In this document: positions 1 through 12,999 of the stretch, piece by piece | How the letters are laid out: each line of letters starts with the position of its first letter | Position numbering within the stretch: position 1 is the first letter of the stretch | Source: Dermacentor variabilis | Taxonomy: Eukaryota > Arthropoda > Arachnida > Ixodida > Ixodidae | DNA: 64,000 nt | Assembly: GCF_050947875.1 (NCBI RefSeq) | Contig: NC_134572.1 | Coordinates: forward strand, 127,031,605-127,095,604 | Direction: 5' to 3' | Program-made: the position numbers and the translations under genes | The notes under the pieces: model-generated | Seen by the model: only the letters and a program-made list of their open reading frames with translations | Told to the model about the DNA's origin: nothing | The model's database searches: none

Positions 1-2529
1 TGAGATCCATTATCGACACCTCCGTTGAGCACGCTTCTCTGGAGCTGTACAAAAATGAAAAAAAGGAAACTTTTGAGAAGGTTGGTCTCTCCTTCAGGCA
101 GAAATAAACGCTCGTGACCTGTTTCAATAAGTTTTCAGGAATTTGCATACTGTCGGATAGACAGTCGGTGCTACGGACAACAGGTCGGTGCTCGGACAAC
201 ATCCGATAGCGAGTTTTTCACCGAAAAAGAAATGCTTTCGACCCAATACTCGGCGGGTACGGTTCGAGCGCCTCCAAAAATGATCGCCCCAAATGTTTCT
301 CCCTACGAACACAGTAATAATTGCAAACTCTCTAAATGGAACCTTCCATATGAGTCGTATTGTTCCCTGTTGCCGAAAACTTGCTTACCAAAATCAGTAC
401 CATCCCTGTAATTCCCGTGCCGTTTCGTATGTACACGCGATAATAGGAAACTGCATACGGGGCGTGCCTGTAATCAATTTGCTGACAGCCGTGATGCAGA
501 CCCAAGCAACTTGTGGAGCATAACGGCCAGCGTCCACGCCACCCCTTATGACTCCGACCCTTTCTTAGTGCGGTACGTTTTTGACAGCCAGATGAATCTC
601 TTCAATTTGCGTCCAGTATGGGATGGTACGCGGAAACACGGGCACGGCTCATCGCATAATTGCTTTCTCTGCGAATGGTCGTTCGCACCTTTCGTGGCGT
701 GAGCGAGTGTCCATTTAGTCAAGGTACCAATTAGGAAGTTTTGGTTTGGCCATGGGCCTAATCATCACAGAAGCTTAACACCAGAACTAATCTCTTCGTT
801 CCTGAACATACATGCAATTACACTTGCACATTCACAAGCATGGAAGATACTGCAAAATCTTTTGCAATGCCATATGATGTTGCAATGCCATTTCATGTTG
901 ATCAACAACGCGAAAGTTCGGGCTAACTGGTATCTCATGATCAAACGACCTAACGCGCAGAAGTCACTGACACGGGAAAAATAAGAGCGGCGCTGATGTT
1001 TGACTTATCCCGTCTGTGTCTATAGTATTTGCAAGCTAAAAACGTTAGAACACGTATTCGACATAAATGTGTGCACACACAACGCGTTGCTTTTACTTTA
1101 TTCTAATGTCAATACAGCCTAGGATAAATTCATTGAAATTGCGTTCGTTTAACAACATAATTGTAATGCGAAGGCACAATCACAAGGACGTCACGCAGGC
1201 ATCTCAGAGGAGCTACGAGAAATCTATTCAAAATGCATCGAAATACAGTATATTTATTGTTCCCAACACGCAGGTGCACTGCAGCCACCTCGGACAGAAT
1301 ACCGAGGTCAATTATCGGAACTATCAACATGATTTTATTGACGTAAAGAAGATATGCTCCACGTTGTACAAAAGAGAAGAATTCAAACGTGCAAAAGCAC
1401 TACGTTTTTTTTTTCTTCTACGTAAATAAGCGCTTCCAATACCTGGCGTGCCTTTGTGTCTTTACTTTTGCCCGGGAACTTCACATCATAACATCTCGGC
1501 TGACAAGAGCAGGTTCTACAGTGCACTCAAAGATGCGCATTGAAGCCATTAGCGTGCTCCTTCATTCGGTTATTGGCGCAGTAGCCAGTTTGTTCTACAT
1601 AGGACTTTCCACAAGACAGTGGGATTTCCGTACCTCGTTTCAATGGCTGATGCGTACTTTTGTCTCACTGATAACAACATAGCAGATGATTCTGCCACAG
1701 AAGCGTTTTTAGGGCAGTCAACAGGGAGAGCTCCTGTGAATCGCGAACATCCTAAAGACAAAACTTTTCGCCATTTCATTTCTGAACTTCAGCTCATCGT
1801 CCTTGTGTTTTAAAAGGTCTTAGCCAAATGGAAGGCACCTTCTTTTAAGGCGTAACAACAGGATTGCACAATATAATCCAGCATGGTCCCTTAAAGCCGC
1901 GAGGGCTGCCTCTCCATGTTCCACTGGGTGAAACCAAGTGGGTGATAAGACCTTGACATCTGGTCTTGCAAGTACATTTGAACTGAAAAGAGGAGGCTTC
2001 CAGACAGCATGGGAAGTAGTATTATTCATGAGCGTCTATAACCGTTCGCTCTTCTATAAGGACAAATGGTATATGGGGCGAAGATGTGCCGTGCATTGTA
2101 CTCGCATTGGTAGCATAGACTGAATTGATGGAATCGTGGTGACACACTCACGACTCGGAGAGAGACATTCTAAGTAAGAGTGGCTAACCCTGCCGGTCTG
2201 CGTGCTATTTAAGACGCGCAACCGTGATAAGTTTAATTCACGTTACTATAGTAATCGCCCACTGTCTGCGTATTCGCCCAGGAGCAGAGGTCGTAGCCAT
2301 GATGGCTGAGAAGCAGATCTGAAATACCTTAATTACCGTTAGCTGCCAATGTCTTAGCTTGAAATATAATAACAGCACTTTGTGTCAATCACGAAGCTCT
2401 CATATCTCCCGAGTATGGTAAAATAGAGTATTTCAGCCTCTTACGGGAATGCGTAAGCAGGGTCAGAGAAGACACCTCTTAAAAGCTCCTATAAGGAGCA
2501 TGACGTTCATGTGCGTGTCAATCCCTAGG
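1..2529. other. Unassigned DNA, no gene recognised
   Basis: Only short open frames occur here (largest about 120 codons). None shows a recognisable domain, consistent codon bias or convincing splice sites. No TE terminus, tRNA-like promoter or tandem array was recognised. The sequence could be intergenic or intronic DNA, or very old repeats. Confidence 0.5.
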
Positions 2530-2645
2530 AAGAGTAGAGAGAGAGAGTAGAATTTATTGATAGGAAAGACAGAGAGGTCGACCTGAGCTCGGGCGCTCTA
2601 GTCTGCTACTCTACACTGGGGAAATCTCTGGTTGGTACTCCCGTC
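2530..2645 (-). repeat. 3'-UTR remnant of an I/R1-like LINE
   Basis: On the minus strand this stretch ends in a TC-rich run (GA repeat on plus, about 2537-2548) and holds a 'ctacactgggg'-type segment. The 3' UTRs of the I-like LINE copies near 6.0 kb and 17.5 kb have the same architecture. No coding part is attached, so this would be a severely 5'-truncated insertion. The assignment is by resemblance only. Confidence 0.35.
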
Positions 2646-2674
2646 ATGCATGTCGATTTTTACTTTTAAAAACG

Positions 2675-3460
2675 CTAGACATTGGGGAGCTCAACAAAAT
2701 GGTGAATTGGATCATTTGGTGTGGATTCTGTGTTAGGTATGTGCGAAGGCACAATGGCGTCCTGTGTTCTGTCATCTTTGTCAGTTCGCGCTTTCCTAAC
2801 AATGAGCAGTAGAAAGTCCGTCCTCACACTGCCGCACCAGTCATATAGGGGCAGTTGCTCTTGAGAAATTTTCGCGAGCCACAGTACACCCTCCCACCCC
2901 CTATTCTCCCCTAACAGTGAAACAAAACAAAATTTCACGACATAACCCTTAGCAGAACGTTCCGCCAAAGAAGTTCTTCGACGCGGCGTCCTTGCAGTAC
3001 ACTCGCAGAGTAGTTCAAGAAATCGCTTTAAGGTCGCATGCAATGAGGCGGTTGCCGAGGAAAGAGTGTTTGCACTCCCAAATCGACAGCGCGCATCGAA
3101 AGAAGGGACGCGCGATAGAAAGTTCATCCAACTTTCCTTCTTTTTCAGTAGGAGTCAGAATACTAGTACCATCTTCAACATTTCCCTCTAGCCCGCCCTG
3201 TGCTAACCTGTTTGCTGGAGGAATGTTGCGCCCTGGTTCCAGCAATGCCACGAGTGTGACTCACTCCATGTTTTCCGGCAATCCCTAGGTTTCGCTTCCC
3301 AATTTTCCTTTTCACCATCTCCGGAAATAACACCACTTACTTCTGATGCTGATTGCGTGCACCTTGCAACAAGAAACGTGCCAGCAGCTTGGGCCATTAC
3401 AGTCCCCGACGCCAACATTGCATTGGGAAACAGGTCCTGTGAGGGTCCCATCCTAAGCAG
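2675..3460 (-). other. Overlapping unrecognised open frames, possible decayed coding remnant
   Basis: Three successive minus-strand open frames (3203-3451, 3015-3251, 2675-3127; 78 to 150 codons) overlap in different frames. That pattern could come from an old coding sequence with frameshifts. I do not recognise a domain in any of them. No clear splice sites or TE ends flank them. They may simply be chance open frames in a GC-balanced region. Confidence 0.2.
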
Positions 3461-4919
3461 GCGGGTGCTCCCGTCCTTGTTCCTATCCTACCGATGAGGC
3501 CGGGCATTGAGCAACCTTCGCCAACTGGGCACGGGGCATATAAATATCATTCCCGATACTCCTCCATGGCTGCTACAGTTCCAGTAGCCAGCTAATTCCA
3601 GGATCAAGGTTTCCATCACGACAACCCTTCATAGCATGGGCCCCGGAAATAAAACGCGCCATACCCATGTCACGCATAACATTGGAATGCAAATTCATTA
3701 AACGCTCTATGCGAGGAGCTTCTGCTCCTATTGACCGTACCTCAGGACACTAGCAGTTACTGTGCCCACATTTATTTTTCAATCAGCGCCTTGGGTAATA
3801 TTTCAAAACCCTATTCATTTACTTTAAACTGGCTTTAAATCCGTTATTGCACAGGAGTAGGAACGGGTCTCCCCACTTTTCTTAATGTGTCTTTTGGCAC
3901 ATTACGGGAAAGAGCTTATCAATGGGCCCGGTGCGTGACGGCTGTGGGACCACAAATCTTAGAAGTTATTTCCGAGATTAGAGTGCCACGCTCCAAAGCG
4001 CAAAGGGAAATTTGGGAGCTCAAGGGCAAGACAGAGAAGCGAGATATTAGACGCAACATGCCGAATGATTCTACAAATGTTTTGTCTATACAAGCGGAAG
4101 AGTAGGAGAGAAAAGGCAGGCAAGTTAGCCAGAAATGCGTTTCATTGGCTGCTCAACATTGAGGGACAGGAAAGGGGAATGGAAAGATGAAGCAGAGCAA
4201 GTAGTAGGAGGGAAAGAAAAATTCGGTGAGTTCGCGGACGCGTTTGGAATGCCTCGCCAAGTCAAAGGCGTTCACATAAGCCAGCATCCTTCAAGAGATC
4301 ACAAAAATAGTTGCGCCGCGTGCTTCGAATGCATTTAGAAGCAGTGAGTCTTTTCCAGCAGTTTTTTGCTCGTATATTAGTTATAAGAAAAATGTCGCCG
4401 TCGAATGTTTGTTGTTTAATAAATTCAAGATAAATTTAGATGCGCTTGCATATACAGCAGTGAGGAGAGTTATTAGAAACCAAAGATGTGATGGTTGGTA
4501 TGCAGCTAATTGATAACATGTATGCTTTTCTTGAACGTCATCGCAAAAATAAAAATCATGCAGCGTAAGTACTGCGCCGGTCACGAAATTGTCTCTGAAC
4601 ATGTATTGGAAGACAAAATGGAGTTTGTAAAGCATAAGAAGTTTCAATGTAGAGTAATATATAGCTCTATTACACCAAAACAACGAGCTTGAAATGAAGA
4701 TAATCTTAGTTTCTGATGCTGCGTAATAATTAAACGTTATGCGTTCTTTTTAGTCCTGTTCTTCAATTCTGGTTATCTTACCCGCCAGTTTAAGTCAAGT
4801 TCATGGTTTCTTAGGAAAGTAACACAAAATCATGTCAGCGACCCGTTATTGCTGTTGCCTGGGTATCATGTGTCTATGTAACAAACTTCACCTTAACTTA
4901 TACTTTGGTTAAGTATACA
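3461..4919. other. Unassigned DNA
   Basis: No open frame above about 100 codons, and no recognised repeat, tRNA-like promoter or inverted terminus. The small open frames at 3887-4105 and 4135-4338 look like chance. Confidence 0.5.
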
Positions 4920-5165
4920 GCATAATTACCATTCTCATTTATCCTCCATCACACTTGAGGCCAATGGACTGATGTGGACTGTCTGAGATTCTTTAGAATG
5001 CACCTAAAAGATACAAGTAAACGCATGTCTTTGCGTTCAGCACAGGTCGGAATGTGTCCTCAGCAGTTGGTAATCGAACCCATGATTTCAAGCTTAAAAA
5101 CCGAGCGTCATAAACACTCACTGAAGCGGCGATACTAGGACGCAGCAACCTAAAGTAACTCAGCC
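4920..5165 (-). repeat. tRNA-derived SINE copy (old)
   Basis: Read on the minus strand, the head contains a B-box-like segment (gggttcgattacc, near 5070). It is followed by a body resembling the SINE at 41.6 kb: 'aggtgcattctaaagaat', a CC-rich middle, and a 'gagaatggtaattatg' tail. The order head-body-tail fits a tRNA-derived SINE read by RNA polymerase III. Divergence is high, so the boundaries are approximate. Confidence 0.5.
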
Positions 5166-5999
5166 AATATATACGCGACATTAGAAAGCGATCACCTATA
5201 TGTGTCCCACATCATTTGTAACTCTCTGTGCAGTTAGGTAATCTCAAATCTCCGAGGTTAACAGTGTCATAATGTCTTGTCTAGGCCACGTGAAAACGTA
5301 CGGAGATTGGAAAACTATTCTTGGCGCTCCTTTTGCGTGTTTCGAGCAGACGAGCAAAATTGCACTCGGAAAGGCTGGTCGCTCTGTGCAGCAGCAGTCA
5401 CTAATGGACACCCATTGTCGCAAGATGAGAAATAAGAACGAATCAGTGGAGAGAGCCCCTCGGTCGACGAACCAACGTTCCGTCCGGCTGGCGCAATCGT
5501 AATACAATGGTAGCAAGCAAAATGAGCCATGTGTGCCACCAGGCACGTGCACGCGGTTCGCTCGCCCCCACGGGCAATACGAATGGCCGCAATCCGGCTT
5601 TGAACCTCAGTCGCCGGGTCCGCTGACAGGTCTTTGTTTTGGACCCCGCACCCGCGGAACGATCATTGCTCCTCGCAGCGGAGACAGACCCTGTTTTTGT
5701 TCCCACCACTTCTATCTCTCTCTCTCTTTGTGGCGTATAAGACCGAGAGGTGTCACGAGGCTTCGCCCATTTCATTAGTGACTGACCATAAATCTATTTC
5801 TCCTCTTCTCCGCGGCAGCTAAAGAGGGCACTCCCTCCTGCTCGTTTCCCGAACGGTTCGATCGTGAGGGGGCGAGTGGATAGGCCACTGGTACGCGTCA
5901 TAACCGGAGTTGAAACGTGAAGTATAATTATAACATTTTGTGTACTAATTTTTCCCGCTGGTGTGCGTGTCTCTCTCAGAGGCACCAAAAACTCTAATA
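5166..5999. other. Unassigned CpG-containing DNA
   Basis: Overlapping open frames of 74 to 110 codons occur on both strands between about 5240 and 5830, as expected by chance in GC-rich sequence. No domain is recognised in any of them. A short (TC)n run lies near 5709-5725. Confidence 0.45.
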
Positions 6000-6445
6000 T
6001 GCTTAAAGATAGAGAAAGAGAAACGAAAAGCAAAAGTTAGGGAGGTTAACCAAGGGCGTACCTAGTTGGCTACCCTACACTTCGGGATGAGGAAAGGGGA
6101 AGATTAGATCAGAAGGTGGGAGAAGAAATATAATGGAGTCGGTCATTCAGAGAGTCAGTCGCAGAGGAATATCCACTGTCACAAGCGCTCGCCCAGTCCA
6201 GTAGCCTTCAAGAATGGCAAGAGCGCTTTTGTGGCCTTTTGCATGCAAGAATCCATAGGCCATGGTCCCAGGACCTTTTCCTCGTAGAGCACCCTGTTAT
6301 CTAATAGGCTGATTTTAGTTCGTAGAGTACGTCGTTGAGCGTCACAGGATGGGCAATGGCACAGAAGGTGCTCTACAGACTCATCGCACCAGCATAAATC
6401 ACTTAGAAATAACACAACCACCCTTGAAACGTTGTCCGAAGTCAA
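6000..6445 (-). mobile_element. 5'-truncated I/R1-like LINE, C-terminal and 3'-UTR fragment
   Basis: An open frame at 6179-6445 (88 codons) carries a zinc-knuckle-like run (C-W-C-D...H-L-L-C-H-C) followed by a hydrophobic tail ending K-A-T-G-L-G-E-R-L. The LINE tail at 17.1-17.5 kb has the same arrangement (C-G-T-C...H-V-I-C-V-C, then S-T-G-L-Q-D-S-L). This is the C-terminus downstream of RNase H in I-like LINEs. The 3' UTR extends to about 6000 and contains 'ggctaccctacact', also seen in related 3' UTRs. The copy is 5'-truncated and cannot move by itself. Confidence 0.7.
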
Positions 6446-6879
6446 CTATTTTTCTAAGCCTAATATCTATATTGCACACCTAAATCGGAACTGCGTGCTT
6501 TTGATTTCGTTGTTATGTTCTCCGCTACAACGACTAAAATTTTCCTAAACAAAATGAAATTATCTTCAATGGCTTCCTGCCCATTTCCGTCAATTGTCGT
6601 GGTTCGCGCTGGACTCAAACTTAAATCACTATCAACGTATTCGTGGAGCATTTATCTGCGAACATCGTACGTTTCCCGAAATATTTGCGTTATCACTGCT
6701 AGCATGCAGGAAGGGCAGCGCAAAGTGGAAGGTGTTTTTAGATTCTGTTTACTTTCTTAAATTGTTGACCATAAAACTTGGTCAAGTTACACTGAAAACG
6801 ACACGTCTCAATGATTTGCCCTAGCCAAACTAACCACTACGTGCTATACGACATGCTGTATATGCGTGTTTTATTGCCA
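6446..6879. other. Unassigned DNA between two LINE fragments
   Basis: Small overlapping open frames (62 to 81 codons) on both strands without a recognised domain. The right end may already belong to the N-terminal part of the LINE that follows, but I cannot show it. Confidence 0.4.
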
Positions 6880-8440
6880 CACTATTCTATCACTAAAGTT
6901 GCTCATGTCATGTCTTACATTCTTGACAAATTTATTCCTCAGAATTTTGAGAATGGTCAGTCATAAACCAATGTCATGAAACTAACAATCCGACAGCACA
7001 TGCCTTTTATCTTAAATCTTCTCAGACTTAAATATCATAAGCGCGAGACAACAACAGAGCTCAATCCTGAAAATGAGGCAAGTTTATTGGTGCGGACGTG
7101 CACTGAAGTAAATTTAGCGGCAGAAACAATAAAGCGGGCTTCGAACAAGAAAAAAATTGTCAGAGGTATCTTCCTAGATATAAGGAAAGGCTTTCGGCTC
7201 AGTGTACCACAATATTTTGCAGTACAAGCTCGAATGCTATGGATTCATAGGGATAACTTCAAAACTTTTTCACAGCTATTTGACTCAGCAGACTCAGTTC
7301 CTCGAAATACTTGGCAACAAATCTGACAGGAAACTCACTGAAACGACAGCACCACAAAATTCGGTTCTCGGACCGAACTTGTTTCCAATCTTCATCAATG
7401 ATTATCCCCTTTCTTTGACCCACACGGAAGCAGCTCTATATGCAAATGGCACTACCTTGCCTGTAGCACAGCGCTCTCGTCAAGATGTAGGATTACTCAC
7501 TAATAAACAACTGCAAGTAACTCCTCAACGGTTTCAAAGAATCAAATTAGTTTTAAATACAAAGAAAACTAAGTACATTGTTTTCGCCTCTAACCAAAAA
7601 GTGATACCTAAAACCTGGGAGCTGTACATTGTGGGAACTGTTATTGAGAAGATGAATGCACAAACTTACCTTGGCGTGACTCTCGACTCATTTTCCATTG
7701 CGCAACTCGTATTAATCACCTATGCATAAACTAAGCTTTGGATGCTTCACGTTATTTAAGACTTCAAAATATCTCGATTTACAGACACTCCGTATATCCT
7801 ACTTTAACGTATTTTACTCTCACCTGATACGTTGTATAGAATTATGGGGCTACACGTAGGCTTCATATAGTTCGGCAAGTAGCGTCCTGCAAAAAAGTAC
7901 TGTGCGAACGATTGCTTCAGCGCCCAAGAACGCACCACAGAACCTTTCAGAAATCTCAACGTAATACCATTTAACATCGATAGGCAATATAAAAACGCGT
8001 CATTAGCGCACAGAATATTTTACAAGAATGTACCCTATCACTCACCAGTTTTATAAAACGCAGGTGTAACACTCGACAGATGGAACAAAAATATCTTAAT
8101 CTTCGATAATCCACAATGCTAATTGCCATCGAACAATGTCCATTGCTGGCGCAAGAATTTGGAACAATATACGCAGCTTGATTACATGTCTGCCAAATAT
8201 TTCACCGTCACTCAAGAGACGCTTTCTTTTGGGGACTACCAGTCGCCATATTAATATTGTGCTCACAAAGTACTGCTCATATTATATGTCACACTGATGT
8301 TACTTTCCCCTTAACATTGTACTCGCGAACGCTGTACTTACACAATCATTTTGTAATCGATCCTCAGCTAACTATATCAGCTATAGGTACACATAGCGTC
8401 ACAGTCATTTTGTATATCTTTGTAGTACAATAAAATAATC
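6880..8440 (+). mobile_element. Decayed CR1/L2-like LINE reverse transcriptase
   Basis: Two overlapping open frames (6976-7326 and 7202-7729) cover successive RT motifs. The first includes G-I-F-L-D-I-R-K-G-F (the usual FLDIRKAFD motif A). The second has N-S-V-L-G-P-N-L-F (motif B, usually PQGSVLGPLLF) and F-I-N-D. It then reads Y-A-N-G at 7439-7450 where the catalytic Y-A-D-D should be, followed by N-T-K-K-T-K-Y and Y-L-G-V-T-L-D. The frame switch and the lost catalytic aspartates make it dead. The C-terminal region continues with stops to about 8436, where 'acaataaaataa' looks like the 3' end. Endonuclease and ORF1 are absent. The clade is inferred from motif spacing. Confidence 0.75.
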
Positions 8441-8469
8441 TTCTTCGTCTACCTCTGGGATTGGCCCAG

Positions 8470-8650
8470 GAGAGAGGTTTAAAATATACCAGATAAGAAA
8501 AAGTGGTGACCGGTAAAGTCACTAAGAAAAACGTTGGCTTTAATTAATAAACATAAATGACATTTTTCGATGGCAGGATTCAAACAGAAGACCCCTAGCA
8601 CAACAGCTCGTTTTCACTTAGCCCGCTTACGTTTACTTCAATTCATACTG
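8470..8650 (-). repeat. Possible tRNA-derived SINE copy
   Basis: On the minus strand a B-box-like segment (tctgtttgaatcctgcc, near 8575-8591) is preceded by a tRNA-like head and followed by an AT-rich body. The body ends near 'cctctctcctgggccaat'. The body does not match the other SINEs here, so this would be another family or a chance B-box. Confidence 0.35.
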
Positions 8651-8789
8651 CCACTACAGCGACGAGTCTTAAACTTCGGCTAATATTGTAACATGTCGGT
8701 ACTGCATCCACTGCTTCTTTCATATGGCGAAAGTGTGATATTTTTCTCTTACTTATCTTCAAGTACGCTCAACCTGAATAGCGTTATAA

Positions 8790-9350
8790 AAAATGGCTGT
8801 GGCTTAGCTAAGGTTAAGCCCAGGATGCGAAGCATACTAGCCTATATTTTAACGCGACAGCATTAAGGAGCTCGTGTCGCAGAAAAGCCGGTGTCGTCGG
8901 CGTCGGCTCATGCGTGCGGCGCTTGCTCAGGCGCACATTTCCTTGTCGCGCCGAACGCTGCGTTGCTCGACGCTCACCGCATCCGATGCGGGGCGCGTAG
9001 TCGCTGCGCCGTAGCAAAGCCACCTAGAAACAGTCTCTGTAGCACGCCGAAAACTTCGCTTCTCATTCCAACGAGCAGCTCTGTCTCCAGGAGGCATCTC
9101 ACCTCGTCAGTGTCTAGCAGAGGCTACCGCCGCGACGCCGCGAGCGACGGCGCGAGTTGGAGCCCCGTTTCTCCTCTGTCGAGACGTCACGGTGTCACGT
9201 GGTCAGCCTTGAAGGCGATGCCGCGAGCGACGGCGCGAGTTGGAGCCCCGTTTCTCCTCTGTCGTGACGTCACGGTGTCACGTGGTATTGAAGGCGGCAC
9301 CGCCGCGCCTGAGGAGCTGGGTTGAGCTCTAGTAATATGCTTCGCATAAA
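8790..9350 (+). repeat. SINE/MITE-like interspersed repeat with inverted ends
   Basis: It begins with 'tggcttagctaagg', which fits a polymerase III A-box. The sequence 'atgcgaagcatactag' near the left end (from about 8825) recurs inverted as 'ctagtaatatgcttcgcat' near the right end (about 9331-9349). I recall this left end as abundant in tick transcripts and genomes. The interior is CpG-rich and includes an 83-bp tandem duplication. Whether the element is tRNA-derived or DNA-transposon derived is not settled by sequence alone. The open frames inside are not genes. Confidence 0.55.
9134..9293 (+). repeat. 83-bp direct tandem duplication
   Basis: A unit starting 'gacgccgcgagcgacggcg' at 9134 is repeated from 9217 with very few changes. 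Both copies contain 'cgtcacggtgtcacgtggt'. The low divergence between the two copies implies the duplication is recent compared with the surrounding element. Confidence 0.85.
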
Positions 9351-12300
9351 AGAAGGCAAGATCATGCTGCACCAACTGGCGCAACCTTCCAACCTTCTGT
9401 CACTGATGAGCCTGCAGACGTTACAAGGTGTACACGTAACCTGATCTATTCGCGCGAGAACCACATGAACGTTCACTTCAGTGCTTCCATCCTTGCTGCT
9501 GCACAAAAACGACGACAACAGCCACGCTGCTCACGGCGGTGCCGGCGTCCATACGGTGGCAGCAGCAGCACCAAACGAGCGCCCTGCTCCTGACCCGCTC
9601 CGTTCTTCGGCGCAGACCGCGTATTTGCATCGCAAATGAGGTTAACTCCGTGTGGTGCTTACGAGCGCGGCATGCGTGCGCGTAAACATCGCTCTTCCTC
9701 CTCCGCGTGTGTCGGGCGTCGGAACAGTGCATGGTGTACGTGGTGCATGCGGGCTCTCACGTGGTCGTCTTGTCTCGAGCGACGACGACGCTTCTGCTCG
9801 TTTCCGCCGGTCGGCAGCACTACGAGGGGACCGCTACCAGCAGCGCCGGCTGAACGCTGCTGGATTACAATGCGCGGGGAATAATTGTTCGCTGGTGTTG
9901 CTTGTCGGAACTGTAGCATGATCACTGAGCCATGGTACGCTACCGTGATCACATCCCGAGGTGGCTTCTCTGCTGGACAAAGTATTTTCGAATTATTCTC
10001 GGCATTCTCATCTTCCTAGCCTGCACCTCATACGGCACCGATGCACGCAAGCTGCGCTGTGTAGGGCTCTTTTTTTCGCGCCCTGCGCGCCCGCGTGGTT
10101 GTGCGAGTTTTATTCGCGTATGCCTGTTCTCTCTGTAAGTGCAATGCGCTCTCGTGCGTACGTGTTGTACTTGCAAAATGCATGTGCTATAGAATAAACT
10201 AACGCCGTAAGAAGAGGTATGCGACCGCCATATTTAGATACTACGTTACTTATTGAATGAATGTGATAAATAGTGTATGGTGGCAATAGAAACGGTGGAT
10301 ATTTAGGTAATACGTTGCGCAGGTAGGCCCAATTGAACGCCATAAATCTTCCAATAAATATATAAAAAATGCAGCATAATATTCTTGTAGGTGGTAACAT
10401 ACTCTCGCTTATATAGTCACCACCAGCAAAATAACCCTTTAGGCTAATTGAGCCAGTGACGTTTTGTTCAACGTTGCGAAAGAATGTATTCCGATCTTTT
10501 GAAACAACAAGCTTTCAGAGTCCGAAAGGCTATTTCCTCTTTCTCTGCAACACGACCCTCAAAGACTCACTTTTCAATTAATGCCTTATTACCATGCGTA
10601 ATCTTTTTGCACTTCTTCACATTCAGTTATATTGTTGTTATTCATAGTCTAAAGCACTCAATTCTACATTACTTGTACGACCAAGGTGTTACGGTGGGCA
10701 TAAGCACGCGGATAAGCGGGCGGAATGAGTATCCCGCACATTGTTCTCCGCGATCACGTGATCGCACGTGATCGCGCAGTTAATATAACCAACTCTAGAG
10801 GAAAAGCTTGCCATAGCGCCCATACGCTGAAATCAGGAACAGCAAGGACGCTGCCAAGTTGCTACAGATTGCAGGCACATGTGCGCTGACGTCGAGATTT
10901 GTTTCAGACAAGGCGCACAAGCAACGCGATCCCGAGCCCAACTCAGTACGGTGTCGCCATAAAGTTCACACGCCTGCAAAGGCGTTTTTTCTCGCCTTGT
11001 AAATTTCACATCAATATTTCATGAATATCCACTCGATCTTTCTGAAAAATATCTCGACTGAACTTTACACACTGCCCGTGCGTTCACGCTACGTGTAAGT
11101 GCTTGTTTTTGCATAGTATTTTAAATGTTTCTAGCGCTACAAAAATGAGAGATAGAAACATGGCGGCGCCTTTGTGTTTGCGACATTTTTCGCCCAGATT
11201 TTCCTGCAGCGTAGGTATACTAACTTTATGGCCTTGGAGGTATCGAGAATGCAAGTTTCACTCAAAGCAGCGGTTGTTCGCGTCCGCGACCTTCCGCGCT
11301 CATCACTCAACGCTATAGAGTGGCCAGAAGACAAGCCTTCTCTACGACGCCATCTGCCCGCCTCAGGCTGAATTTGAGCCTCATCTTCGCGCGTATATAT
11401 AGCATGCAGGACGTCACGTGCACCAGTCGGTCGTGATTGGTGCCTACAAGCAGCTAGCAGAATAATTGAACCCACAAAGCGGCCTTGGCGGAGTAGGGCG
11501 AGGGAGGCAGAGACAAAAGGGACTAAAGGCATGCCGGCGCCACACACGACCGTCACCCCCCAACAGCCGACTCGTTTAGCGAGTCGTTTAGTCAGGGTAA
11601 CTACCTATTTTCCGTCAATCGGGCCACGCAACGGTGGCTGGCTCAGGTGGTGAACAAACCGGCCTTCAGGTGACAATGTCCACAAACGATATCTTTGTGC
11701 ACCGCCCGTGGCGTGGGCAAACCTATTATGCTCGGATGAACCTGCGCACCTTGTAACCGCGCTGCTGCCATCGTGGGATGCGCTTTGTAGTAAATGTGGT
11801 CGCCTAACCCGTATGGTTTCTGGCCGGCGCGTAGCGTGGAGGAATCCCTCGATTCGCCATTCGAGAGGCTCCATACTTTGAAGTTCTGAGTCGCATTCCG
11901 AACCAGTACGTATTTTCTACGTCAGGCACGTTTCGCGTGACGTGTAAGGTAGCCAACTGTATACGTTTAGTTCATTTGACTCCAAACTATCTTTTTCTCA
12001 TGTTTCGTCTGTGCACTGAAAGGGAGTTGCGTTCACACAAATTATTATTCGTGGAAAGAGTTCGTTCACAGTCCCTTCACTTGCAGTGGATGTTGTTCGA
12101 CGCCAACTTTTACGATCCGCGGCCTCTTTCCTACGAAAGACTTTGCAAATACCAACTCTTGTTTCAAAGGAGTGGCCTGGAATAACAAGGAGAATGTATC
12201 ATAAGTCTAGTTCAGCCTTAATATGATGTATCGTCCTTTGTCGTCTAACGCAGTGGAACTCCACGCACGCTGTCACAAACATCGTCGCAGCCAACTTAAA

Positions 12301-12999
12301 GAAAAAAGTTTAGCTTGTTCTCTGGAGTTCATGTGCTAAGGTACTAACGACGGCCGTGAATAATGACATACTTATAAACTTTCTTGGCAGCGAATAGGAA
12401 CTGTCCTGAGCGTGCCCTTGGAAACCATTTATGTTTTTATTTCTTTAAATGCCGCCAGCTTGAGTACGTTCTAGCCGAGACATCGGTATTTCGAGTTCAG
12501 AAGTTTTCGGTTGCCAGACAAGTGGTAGAAGAAATGCCGGAGAACACGAGCTCGGGACTGACTCGTACATGAATTGCCTCGCAATGCACGCTCTCTAACT
12601 AAAGGCCGCCCCACTTTCCGCGCAAGAACCCGTTCGAATTCGTTTTCGAGCACAGCTTGACAAATGTTTTGCCTTCGAAATAAGCTTTCTTCTAGCAGCC
12701 GAAGTATGAGGAAAGTTTGTGCATTTCGCTTATGTAACTTATGGTCTTGTCAAAAGCAATCTCGCAGTCAGTCATTATGTACCGGCGGCGAAAACCCGCA
12801 AAAAAAATATCAACGAATTCGCCAATCCTGGGGGAGGCACAACAGACGAGCACGAGAACCGTGCTGGATGTTCGAGCGTCGCTAGACCGCGCGCAACGGA
12901 AAGATTAATTTTCCAATGAAGCCTGTAAGAACTACCACGGAGTAACGGTGCTCTCCTTTAGGTTGCAGAAGCCCAGAAACAACTGCGCTGCAGGCCTTT
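9351..12999. other. Unassigned DNA, partly CpG-rich
   Basis: This stretch holds many short open frames (up to 139 codons) on both strands, concentrated in GC-rich segments at 9.4-10.2 kb and 11.1-11.9 kb. None has a domain I recognise. A palindromic cluster around 'gatcacgtgatcgc' lies at about 10752-10778. No convincing exon, RNA gene or TE terminus was found. Parts may be old repeats or a CpG-rich promoter region. Confidence 0.4.
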
